Source of the DNA: Actinomyces capricornis
GTDB taxonomy: Bacteria > Actinomycetota > Actinomycetes > Actinomycetales > Actinomycetaceae
Assembly (NCBI RefSeq): GCF_019974135.1
Contig: NZ_AP025017.1
Location: 1,612,001-1,676,000, forward strand
Direction: 5' to 3'
DNA length: 64,000 nucleotides
The first letter of the stretch is position 1, and each line of letters starts with the position of its first letter. The translations under genes and the position numbers were made by a program. The notes beneath the pieces are model-generated. The model worked only from the letters and a program-made list of their open reading frames with translations, was not told the origin of the DNA and did no database searches. Shown here one piece after another: positions 1 to 6,753 of this stretch.

Positions 1-1022
1 CTCAGGTCCCCGCCAGCGGCATAGTGGTCATGCTCCGTGAGCCAGTATCCAATCCGCTCCGGGTGCCCGTTGAAGAACTCGAAGGACAGCTCCGGCCGAT
101 TGCCCAGATTGTGGAACACGATTGACGGGATGTCCTCGCTCCACTCCGCTTCGTCACGGCCAACCATCTCGTAGAAGAAGCGCGGCTCACCGTGCCACGG
201 CCAACTGTTCGTCGTATTCGCCTCCGCATCCTGACGCTGGATCTCGTCCATCTTCTCGGCGACGCCACGCATGAATGGATCGCTCGCGTCATCGTTATTG
301 TACAGGAGCCACTGCAGGCCGTCCGTGTGAGTTCGCCTGGGGTAAATTGGCACTGAGTTCGGGTCTGATGTTGGATAGCGCGCCGACCGAACTAATTCTT
401 CCCCGAACTCCTCGGCCTTCTCGGGGCTCCACCCATTGGTCGCCGTGTTCAGGGAGGATTTCAACAGCTCCAGAACGGATTTCGCGTTCTCCTTCTGTTT
501 ACTGTCTGTTGCTACATGCGCCCCGATGTATTCCGTCAGGGCAAGAGTTCCCTCCGGCCCCAACTGGGAGTGCATGGCTCCGGCCGTGTTCTCGTTCGAG
601 CCCCACTTCTCCAAATACGTCTTCATCAGGGCGATGCGTGGATCGTCCTCGGCTCCACCATCGATGGAGGCCATATCCTGACCCATATCGGCCATTGCCT
701 CGCCGATAGCGGTCTGCATTCCTTCCAGGTCGGTGGGGTCGTTCCCTGAGACCTCATAAGAGATACTGCCACTCTCGGGCACATTGCCGGTATCGCCTGA
801 ATTGATGAGGATTGCCAGATCGACCTTGGCGTCCAGTGTCTTCGACTTGTTTCGAAGATCCTCCACATAGCTGGGAACAAATATCAGTGCATAGGTGGTT
901 ATATAAACCTCGCCAGCGCTCTTCGTGAGAGTGTTGTACTTCTCCTCGATGGTCGTCGCGGCCGAGGAGAGGCTGGTTGCGGCGCCACGGAGCTGCTCGA
1001 TATCAACAGTGACCTTAGTCAT
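1..1022 (-). CDS. Large ESX/T7SS-type secreted protein, C-terminus off the window (partial)
   Basis: An open frame of 340 codons starts at ATG 1022 behind the ribosome site AAAAGGA and runs off the left edge without a stop. The first residues (MTKVTVDIEQLRGAATSLSS) form an amphipathic helical segment like the N-terminus of WXG100/LXG-type type VII secretion substrates. A later part contains LMKTYLEKWGSNEN and LGPEGTLALTEYIG. I recognise no catalytic domain in the visible portion. It lies 12 bases downstream of a small W-containing helical protein, an arrangement typical of an ESX partner followed by a large substrate. Codon use is clearly less GC-rich than its neighbours, suggesting recent acquisition. 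Being a real gene is well supported; the secretion assignment is inference. Confidence 0.7.
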   Translation of the reverse strand, partial: MTKVTVDIEQLRGAATSLSSAATTIEEKYNTLTKSAGEVYITTYALIFVPSYVEDLRNKSKTLDAKVDLAILINSGDTGNVPESGSISYEVSGNDPTDLEGMQTAIGEAMADMGQDMASIDGGAEDDPRIALMKTYLEKWGSNENTAGAMHSQLGPEGTLALTEYIGAHVATDSKQKENAKSVLELLKSSLNTATNGWSPEKAEEFGEELVRSARYPTSDPNSVPIYPRRTHTDGLQWLLYNNDDASDPFMRGVAEKMDEIQRQDAEANTTNSWPWHGEPRFFYEMVGRDEAEWSEDIPSIVFHNLGNRPELSFEFFNGHPERIGYWLTEHDHYAAGGDL

Positions 1023-1034
1023 GATGAATTCCTT

Positions 1035-1403
1035 TTAGTAGGGTGCCGCGAATCCGACTGCCGCCCCAAGGGCGGGCGAGGCTCCTCTAGTCAGCCAATA
1101 GAACTTCCAATCCTGATCCCCAGGAACCTCAACCTCCTCGGGTTCGCCATTATATTCTTCCGTTGCGTGAGTGAAGTGACTCTCAAAAGCGTTCTTGATA
1201 CTGTTCCCCAGACCGTTGAGTTCCTCTACCCACCGATCGGCCTCGGGGGACTCCCAGGCGCCATTAGTGATCGCCGTGCTGGCCCCACTGCAGGGGTTCC
1301 CTATGTGTCCGCTACCGTCGGACTTCGTGTCGTCGGCATAGGTCTCCGCTAGGCTCTTATGGGTTTCCACGCTGTCGCGGTAGTAGTTGTGCTCGGCTGT
1401 CAT
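1035..1403 (-). CDS. Small WXG100-like/ESX-associated protein (122 aa)
   Basis: This 122-residue protein starts at ATG 1403, chosen over an upstream in-frame start because GAGGAG lies about 8 bases upstream. It begins MTAEHNYYRDSVETHKSLAE. The middle, GAWESPEADRWVEELNGLG, resembles the W-x-[G/S] turn between the two helices of WXG100 proteins. The C-terminus (FYWLTRGASPALGAAVGF) is short and hydrophobic. It is co-transcribed with the large downstream protein (12-base gap). In type VII systems such small proteins serve as co-secreted partners or chaperones; no ESX ATPase (EccC/EssC) is visible in the window. Base composition is lower in GC than the flanking genes. The family assignment is tentative. 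Confidence 0.6.
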   Translation of the reverse strand: MTAEHNYYRDSVETHKSLAETYADDTKSDGSGHIGNPCSGASTAITNGAWESPEADRWVEELNGLGNSIKNAFESHFTHATEEYNGEPEEVEVPGDQDWKFYWLTRGASPALGAAVGFAAPY

Positions 1404-1444
1404 GGAGGATCTCCTCGTCAAGGGCGGCTCGCCTGCGTCACGAG

Positions 1445-1450
1445 ATTGTA
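1445..1450 (-). promoter_or_regulatory. Possible -10 element for the ESX-like pair
   Basis: On the minus strand this reads TACAAT, a near-consensus -10 hexamer, 41 bases upstream of the start at 1403. No convincing -35 lies 16-18 bases further upstream. Confidence 0.35.
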
Positions 1451-1508
1451 ACGACCTCTCACTGGCGGTGATGCGCTGACTGCGATGAGATGCCGGTCAC
1501 TGACGACA

Positions 1509-2876
1509 TCATTCCTCCTGAGCCGTGCGGGCAGCCAGGACCGGGTTGTACAGCAGGCGGTTGGGCGTCGTCGGGCACTCCTCGCCCACGGCCATCGGGG
1601 CGATGAGCCGATCGGCCCGCAGATCCTCCAGGCCGGCCACCACCCGGTCGCGCAGCGACCACGGGTCGATCGTGTTGAGGTAGATCTTCGTGCCCCCCTC
1701 GAAGCCCGCCAGCGTCGAGACCCGCCACTTGAGCGTCACATGCCAGGGCATCGGCTGATCCACATCCAGTGGCTTGTGATGCCACTCCTCATTGCACGGC
1801 ACCTCCGCGCCCGTGGCCGCATGCAGCGCATGGACCAGGTCCGAGACCGCATCCACCTCCTCGCCCCGCATCAGCCACGGCTCAGGCGTCGCGGAGGTGG
1901 AGTAGACCTCCAGGGTCGGGTACCGGTGGCCGAAGCCCGCGAAGGCCACCGCATGCTCGTTACTGGCCACCAGCAGCCCCCGGTAGGCCGCATAATCCAC
2001 CGCCATCTCGTTGTACAGGTTCGGATTGGCCCGCACCCGGGCCAGCTCCAGCTCACTGGTCACCCCCCGCTCATCAATGGCCACCAGCTGCTTGTGCAGA
2101 TGATCGAAGCTCGCCCCCGCCGGGCGCAGCCAGTTCTGGAACACCGCCACATAGCGCACCCACCGGTTCGCGGCGTACAGATCCGCCATCGCATCGACCG
2201 CCAGGCTCGTGTAGGCCCGGTGCTCGGCCACGCTCAGCGTCCCCGATCCGGCCAGGCCCGAGGAGTCCACCGCGTCGTCGGTGAAATGCCGCCGCGCCAC
2301 GATGACGTCGTGCCCGCCGGCGAAGAAGGCCGCCAGGTAGCGGCGCCGCGAGGCCTCATCCATGAGCGCCCACGCCGAGGGCTCGGCCCCCGAGGCCCGC
2401 AGCTTGGCTCTGGCCACCGCCGTCAGATGGGCGGCCCCCGCCGGATCGGCCAGATAGGCGTCCATGCGCTCACGGGCCGCATCGGGGAGCTCATAGCCGT
2501 GGTTGGCGCTCCAGTACTCGAAGGACAGGATCTCGAAGAGATTGGGGATCCGCCGGAACTCCGCCGTCGTCGCCTCCAGTTCCGTGGCCGGCAGGGCATC
2601 GAGCCGCTTGAAGCCGCCGTCGGCCGAGCGCACCACACGCGACTTCTCCGGCGGCGTCTCCAGGTAGCGGCCCGAGCAGAAGGCGCAGGCATGCGTGCGA
2701 TCCCGCGGCGCCAGCGCGCGCACCTCGGCCACCGGGTGGGCGATCGGGCGATTCCCGCGCCCCGGCACCGTCCACACCTCCGTGCCGGTGAAAGGGCTGA
2801 TCTGCTTGATCGTCCCATCGGCCATGCGGGTCAGCGGCTCGGCCGCGGGGGCATAGGGCATGAGCATGCCCCCCAT
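1509..2876 (-). CDS. DUF4921 family protein, GalT/HIT-like nucleotidylyltransferase fold
   Basis: A 455-residue protein with hallmarks of the HIT/GalT superfamily. An N-terminal zinc-type motif (THACAFCSGRYLETPPEKS) is followed in the second half by the HLHK signature in GASFDHLHKQLVAIDERG, and near the C-terminus by CNEEWHHKP and MPWHVTLKWR. DUF4921 proteins are actinobacterial relatives of galactose-1-phosphate uridylyltransferase, but the substrate is not established. Several ATGs compete for the start: MGGMLMPYAP..., and the third Met, about 9 bases after a G-run, is as plausible as the first. It is transcribed alone, away from the VOC/epimerase side. I see no galactose operon nearby, so a Leloir role is not supported by context. 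Confidence 0.8.
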   Translation of the reverse strand: MGGMLMPYAPAAEPLTRMADGTIKQISPFTGTEVWTVPGRGNRPIAHPVAEVRALAPRDRTHACAFCSGRYLETPPEKSRVVRSADGGFKRLDALPATELEATTAEFRRIPNLFEILSFEYWSANHGYELPDAARERMDAYLADPAGAAHLTAVARAKLRASGAEPSAWALMDEASRRRYLAAFFAGGHDVIVARRHFTDDAVDSSGLAGSGTLSVAEHRAYTSLAVDAMADLYAANRWVRYVAVFQNWLRPAGASFDHLHKQLVAIDERGVTSELELARVRANPNLYNEMAVDYAAYRGLLVASNEHAVAFAGFGHRYPTLEVYSTSATPEPWLMRGEEVDAVSDLVHALHAATGAEVPCNEEWHHKPLDVDQPMPWHVTLKWRVSTLAGFEGGTKIYLNTIDPWSLRDRVVAGLEDLRADRLIAPMAVGEECPTTPNRLLYNPVLAARTAQEE

Positions 2877-2979
2877 TCTTCACCCCCACCAGCCCGTCGT
2901 GCAGCGCAATGCAACGCGGTGCCGCAGGGTCGGCGCCCCGGGCGCGCGCCCGGCAGGCCGCCCGGGCCGCCGGCGTGCC

Positions 2980-3537
2980 TCAGTCCCGGTAGGGGCCGTA
3001 GACCGCCACCACATTGCCCTTCTGCGTGGAGGAGGCATTGATGAGCCGCAGGCGCGTGGCCGGGGAGCCCTCGAACAGGGAGCGGCCACTGCCGGCGATC
3101 GCCGGATGGATGATGAGGGTCAGGGCATCGATGAGCCCCGCCTCCACCAGCTGGCGCACCACGGACAAGGACCCCTGGACGGCGATATCCCCGCCCTCGG
3201 CGGCCTTGAGGGCCCGCACGTGCTCCAGCAGGTCGCCCTCGATGAGCGAGGCGCCCGACCAGGTGATCTCCTGCGGTGAGAGCGTGCGCGAGGCCACATG
3301 CTTGCGCACGCCGTTGATGAAACCGGCGAAGCCCGCATCCTCACCGGTGTGCCCGGGCCAGTACCCCGCCCACTCGCCGTAGGTCACCCGGCCCAGGACG
3401 ACGTCGTCGATCCGGCCGATGGCCTCGGTCATGAGCCCGGCCAGGTCGGCGTCGAAGGAGTCGTGCTGGAAGCGGAACGGGTCGGAGGCCACCCCGTCCA
3501 CGGAGTAGAAGAGGGTGGAGATCAGCTGGCGGGTCAT
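2980..3537 (-). CDS. Dihydrofolate reductase-like protein (RibD C-terminal domain family)
   Basis: A 185-residue single-domain protein of the RibD_C/DHFR superfamily (YyaP/YwjB type). It starts MTRQLISTLFYSVDGVASDP, the usual first strand with SVDG, followed by DDVVLGRVTYGEWAGYWPG (the nucleotide-binding LGRxTY segment), then GGDIAVQGSLSVVRQLVEAGLID and LTLIIHPAIAGSGRSLFEG, the paired strands that bind NADPH in the family. These proteins are predicted NADPH-dependent reductases of unknown substrate and are not true folate enzymes. Its start overlaps the stop of the upstream epimerase gene (ATGA), so the two are translationally coupled. Confidence 0.88.
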   Translation of the reverse strand: MTRQLISTLFYSVDGVASDPFRFQHDSFDADLAGLMTEAIGRIDDVVLGRVTYGEWAGYWPGHTGEDAGFAGFINGVRKHVASRTLSPQEITWSGASLIEGDLLEHVRALKAAEGGDIAVQGSLSVVRQLVEAGLIDALTLIIHPAIAGSGRSLFEGSPATRLRLINASSTQKGNVVAVYGPYRD

Positions 3538-4901
3538 CGTGCTCCTCGGGCAGGACGGTCGGTGTCCATCGGTGTCATTCGGTAGCTATGGCGTCGGGCG
3601 GCGCGGGCCAGGATCTGGGCGGCCATCGCCTCCACCGACTCCTGCACCGGGCGGTAGCGGATCCCCAGCTCCCGGCGGCTGCGGGAGGAGTCCACCCGCA
3701 GCGCATAGCCGACATTGCGCCGCACGTACTGGCGGGTCAGCCCGAGCCGGGGCGCCAGGGCCAGCACGAGGGCGCGAGGGGCGTAGTGGCGGGGCAGGCG
3801 CAGGCCGCGGCCGAAGCGCGGCCGCAGGCAGCGCGCCAGCCCCAGGAGGTCCGTGTCCTGCGCCGAGACGATGTACCTGCCATGGGCCCGGGGCAGGAAG
3901 GCCGCCGCGATATGCGCCTGCGCCACCTCCCGCACATCCACGGCGCTGATGCCGATATCCGGGGCTCCCGCGCGCAGCTCCCCCGCGAGGATGCGCCCCA
4001 CGATGCCGAAGCTCTCCGAGGTCGGGACCGTATTGAGCGCAGGGCCCAGGATGAAGGAGGGGTGGATGGTCACCAGCTGCCAGCGCTCCTGGGACTCAGC
4101 GATCCGCCACGCCTCCTTCTCCGCCACCGTCTTGGAGTAGGGGTAGGGCTCATGCTCGGGGGAGGAGCTGGTGTTCCAGGACTCCTCGCCCACGATCTGC
4201 CCCGGGTAGTCCTCCAGATCCGCGGCGTCCCCGCACATCGCGGCGATCGAGCTGGTGAGCACCACCCGCCGCACCGAGGGCGTGCCATTGACCCCGGCCA
4301 GCACATTGCGCGTGCCCTCCAGGGCCGGGGCGATGAGATCGCGGTGGGGGTCGGCCACGGAGCGGATGAAGGGCGAGGCGGTGTGGATGACGACGGCGCA
4401 GCCCTCCATCGCCTCGTCGTAGGAGCCCTCCTGGAGCAGGTCCGCGGCGAAGAGCCGCAGGCGCCCCGGACTGCGCTCCTCGGCGGTCCGCAGGTGAGCG
4501 GTCCTGGCGGCGTCCTGCGGATCGCGCACCGCCGCATGCACGCTCACCCCCGCCTTCAGCAGGCCCGCGACCACCCAGCTGCCCAGGTAGCCGCTAGCCC
4601 CGGTGACCATGACCGGGGCGGAGGCGTCCACGGGGATGCCGCGCAGATCGATGCCGCCGTGGGTCAGCAGGGCAGCGCGGGCCCCGGTGCCCGTGGGGGC
4701 TGGTGCGGGCCGGCTAGTCGCGCTGGCGGGGCTGGTCGCAGCGGGGGCCGGGGCGGCCTGGGGGTCGGCATGGCTGGGAGCGCCGTCCTTCGGGTCGCCG
4801 GGGGCGGTGCTGTGCGAAGCGGCGGGTGGCGCCGTGGGGGAGGTGGGATCTGTGGACTCTGCCAGTGCGGGCCGGGGCGATGGGCGAGGGGAGGTGTGCA
4901 T
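3534..4901 (-). CDS. NAD(P)-dependent epimerase/dehydratase (dihydroflavonol 4-reductase-like)
   Basis: An extended short-chain dehydrogenase. After an Ala/Pro-rich N-terminal extension of about 90 residues comes the Rossmann fingerprint VMVTGASGYLGSWVVAGLL. Later come VVLTSSIAAM and the catalytic YxxxK as YPYSKTVAEKEAW, then the family block TIHPSFILGP. The fold matches DFR/3-beta-HSD-like reductases acting on small alcohols, aldehydes or ketones; the substrate is unknown. I chose ATG 4901 (MHTSPRP...), with GAGG about 10 bases upstream. A GTG at 4922 would add seven residues. The low-complexity extension may be untranslated or disordered. It is coupled to the downstream DHFR-like reductase, suggesting a two-step reductive job. 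Confidence 0.85.
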   Translation of the reverse strand: MHTSPRPSPRPALAESTDPTSPTAPPAASHSTAPGDPKDGAPSHADPQAAPAPAATSPASATSRPAPAPTGTGARAALLTHGGIDLRGIPVDASAPVMVTGASGYLGSWVVAGLLKAGVSVHAAVRDPQDAARTAHLRTAEERSPGRLRLFAADLLQEGSYDEAMEGCAVVIHTASPFIRSVADPHRDLIAPALEGTRNVLAGVNGTPSVRRVVLTSSIAAMCGDAADLEDYPGQIVGEESWNTSSSPEHEPYPYSKTVAEKEAWRIAESQERWQLVTIHPSFILGPALNTVPTSESFGIVGRILAGELRAGAPDIGISAVDVREVAQAHIAAAFLPRAHGRYIVSAQDTDLLGLARCLRPRFGRGLRLPRHYAPRALVLALAPRLGLTRQYVRRNVGYALRVDSSRSRRELGIRYRPVQESVEAMAAQILARAARRHSYRMTPMDTDRPARGAR

Positions 4902-4926
4902 GGCGGCAGCCTCGCCGACCACAGAA

Positions 4927-4946
4927 ACGAAGTCAAGTAGTTTCGT
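4927..4946. promoter_or_regulatory. Short inverted repeat upstream of the epimerase operon
   Basis: The arms ACGAA and TTCGT are separated by 10 bases in the AT-richer gap just upstream of the epimerase start. On the minus strand the sequence TTGACT lies inside. It is a weak operator candidate. Confidence 0.25.
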
Positions 4947-5056
4947 AAATGTGTGAAGCCCCCGTCGCTGCTGGTCGCACGACCACTGCCAGCCGAGCTG
5001 CGGTGCCGCGTGAGGGTCACTTGACGGACCGATGGTGAGCGCGCTTGGGTGGGAGG

Positions 5057-5479
5057 ATGAGCCATCAGCCGGATCTGGTCCCTGAGTTGGCCGTTCGCGA
5101 CGTGGACGCCTCCCTGGAGTTCTGGTGCGGTCTCATCGGCTTCTCGGTGAGGTATGCCCGTCCGGAGGAGCGCTTCGCGTACATCACCCTGGGGCGCTCG
5201 CACGTGATGCTCGACCAGATCTCGTGCGGCCGCACGTGGCAGACGGCTGAGTTGGAGCCGCCCCTGGGGCGGGGCATCAACCTCGAGATCCAGGTGCCGG
5301 ACCTCGATGCCATCGGTAGTCGCCTTGAGAAGGCTCGTTGGGCCTATGTCGTCAAGCCCGAGGAGCGTTGGTATGCCGCGGGTGACAGGCTCCTCGGAGT
5401 ACGGCAGTTCGTGGTGATGGACCCCGATGGCTATCTGCTACGCCCGCAGGTGGGAATCGGCGAGCGCCCCATCGACTGA
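5057..5479 (+). CDS. VOC superfamily protein (bleomycin-resistance/glyoxalase-like)
   Basis: A 140-residue vicinal-oxygen-chelate protein. The opening LVPELAVRDVDASLEFWCGL is the classic first beta-alpha module (strand, then helix with FW). ITLGRSHVMLDQ and INLEIQVPDLDAI complete the first half and start the second, and VVMDPDGYLLR is the C-terminal strand carrying the usual D-P-D-G-Y. Members bind bleomycin-type drugs or act as metal-dependent lyases/isomerases; nothing here fixes which. The start is uncertain: GGAGG abuts the ATG at 5057, and a TTG at 5045 is in frame. A TTGACG lies about 30 bases upstream as a possible -35. It is divergent from the epimerase gene. Confidence 0.83.
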   Translation: MSHQPDLVPELAVRDVDASLEFWCGLIGFSVRYARPEERFAYITLGRSHVMLDQISCGRTWQTAELEPPLGRGINLEIQVPDLDAIGSRLEKARWAYVVKPEERWYAAGDRLLGVRQFVVMDPDGYLLRPQVGIGERPID

Positions 5480-5598
5480 CCATCCTGACGCCCACCGCTT
5501 CCAGATATGGCGAGGTGGCCAGTGAGTCGACCGCGCCCACGCGGGGGAGTGGGCCCGGGTGGGTGGGTTGTGGCCGGTGGGCGGCGAGGGGTGCAGGA

Positions 5599-5719
5599 TG
5601 CCGGGGTTGTCTGCAGATTGCCGGGGATGTCAGCAGATCGGAGGGGTCCCAGGGGTGCGAAGTACCGACAAGACCTGCGGTTTGCAGACAACCCCGGCGA
5701 TCTGCGGCTATCCCCGGCG
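5599..5719. repeat. Four-copy 20-bp repeat, two direct and two inverted
   Basis: The unit consensus is GCCGGGGNTNNCNGCAGAT. Copies one and two are head-to-tail at 5599-5618 and 5619-5639. Copies three and four lie on the opposite strand at 5681-5699 and 5700-5719. Copies one and three contain a perfect 16-bp inverted pair (5600-5615 with 5683-5698). The layout A-B-spacer-A'-B' is not a simple nested hairpin and looks more like tandem protein-binding sites. Confidence 0.8.
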
Positions 5720-5841
5720 ACGTGGGGCCGGTCTCCGCCGATGGCGGGGGAGGCGTCACCGACGGCGGGGGACGCGGCGGCGGCCCCGCCCGCCGGATGC
5801 TCGAGCTCTCGCATGACACCACCGGCCCCCGCCGCACGACC

Positions 5842-5847
5842 TAGGAT
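5842..5847 (+). promoter_or_regulatory. -10 element TAGGAT, 6 bases before the tetR start
   Basis: TAGGAT followed by CCTTCC and then the ATG at 5854 predicts transcription starting at or next to the start codon, that is, a leaderless mRNA. There is no Shine-Dalgarno sequence. Confidence 0.55.
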
Positions 5848-5853
5848 CCTTCC

Positions 5854-6564
5854 ATGCCCGACCCCCGCCCCACTGCTGAGCCGCCACCCGGACGCTCGCC
5901 CGGGCCTCCACCTGGGCGCCCGGCCCGGCGCCCGCCCGGCCGCCCGGCGGATGCGGCCCTGGGGCCCGCGATCATCAGCGCCGTCCTGGAGATCCTGGCC
6001 GAGGAGGGTCTGGGGGGCTTGACCACCGCCGCCGTGGCCCGCCGCGCCGGGGTCTCCACCGCCACCCTCTACCGCCGCTGGCCCACCAAGCGCGAGCTCC
6101 TCCTGGCCACCGCCCGGCAGCTGTCCACCACCCAGGAGGTCGACCTCGACACCGGCTCCGTGCGCACCGACCTTCGCGCCCTGGTGGACCACAAGAGCCG
6201 CCTCCTGGCGGGCAGGACCGGGGCCGCCCTCCTCGCCCTCCTGGGCCAGGCCCCCGAGTGCACCGACCTCAGCGCCCCGCTCATCGCGGACCTGCACGAG
6301 CGCACCCGCGACCACCTGGAGCGGATCCGCCGCCGCGGCCTGGCCCGGGGCGAGGACGTGGGCGCCCTGGACCCCGACGCCGGGGCGCGCCTGATCCTGG
6401 GGGCGCTGCTCCACGCCATCGTCATGCGCCGACCGGTGCCCCGCAGCGCCGCAGGGGCCGCCGCGGGCCCCGCGCACCGCCCGGCAGGCCCGCCGCAGGA
6501 GCTCCTCGGGCAGGCCGACAAGGCCCTGCTCCTGCGGGCCCTGGGCGGCCGTGAGCCCCCGTGA
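5854..6564 (+). CDS. TetR family transcriptional regulator
   Basis: A 236-residue one-component regulator. A Pro/Arg-rich N-terminal tail of about 30 residues precedes the TetR DNA-binding domain. The helix-turn-helix is GGLTTAAVARRAGVSTATLY followed by RRWPTKRELLLA, typical of the family. The C-terminal half (about residues 85-200) is the helical ligand-binding and dimerisation domain (TetR_C type) and includes LARGEDVGALDPDAGARLI. The ligand is unknown. The repeat cluster just upstream (5599-5719) is an obvious candidate operator for autoregulation, which is inference. It reads toward the giant helicase gene 190 bases downstream but with no sign of coupling. Confidence 0.9.
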   Translation: MPDPRPTAEPPPGRSPGPPPGRPARRPPGRPADAALGPAIISAVLEILAEEGLGGLTTAAVARRAGVSTATLYRRWPTKRELLLATARQLSTTQEVDLDTGSVRTDLRALVDHKSRLLAGRTGAALLALLGQAPECTDLSAPLIADLHERTRDHLERIRRRGLARGEDVGALDPDAGARLILGALLHAIVMRRPVPRSAAGAAAGPAHRPAGPPQELLGQADKALLLRALGGREPP

Positions 6565-6753
6565 GGAGGGAGTCGGGCCAGCTGGGCTTGCTGGGGGCCC
6601 TGGTCGAGGCGCGCCCTGGCCCGGCAGAGGTTGACGGCCCGGAATAGAGCGCAGGGCGATACCTCAGGGTAACCTCGCGCAGAGACCCGGCACGGCCGGG
6701 AGGCCCCACGTTCGGCAGCATGGTGCAGGACCTCAGCGAGTGAAGAAAAACCT

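Larger units (their letters stand above)
5480..5853. other. Gene-free 374-bp region holding an iteron-like repeat cluster and the tetR promoter
   Basis: No convincing coding frame: open frames here are GC-rich with no start signal or recognisable protein. The region contains four copies of a 20-bp unit (5599-5719), further GGCGGGGGA-type repeats at about 5738-5775, and the -10 element of the downstream regulator gene at 5842. Confidence 0.6.

Noticed and set aside
5599..5719. Possible CRISPR array
   Set aside because: Units are contiguous or inverted and have no uniform spacers; no cas genes nearby.
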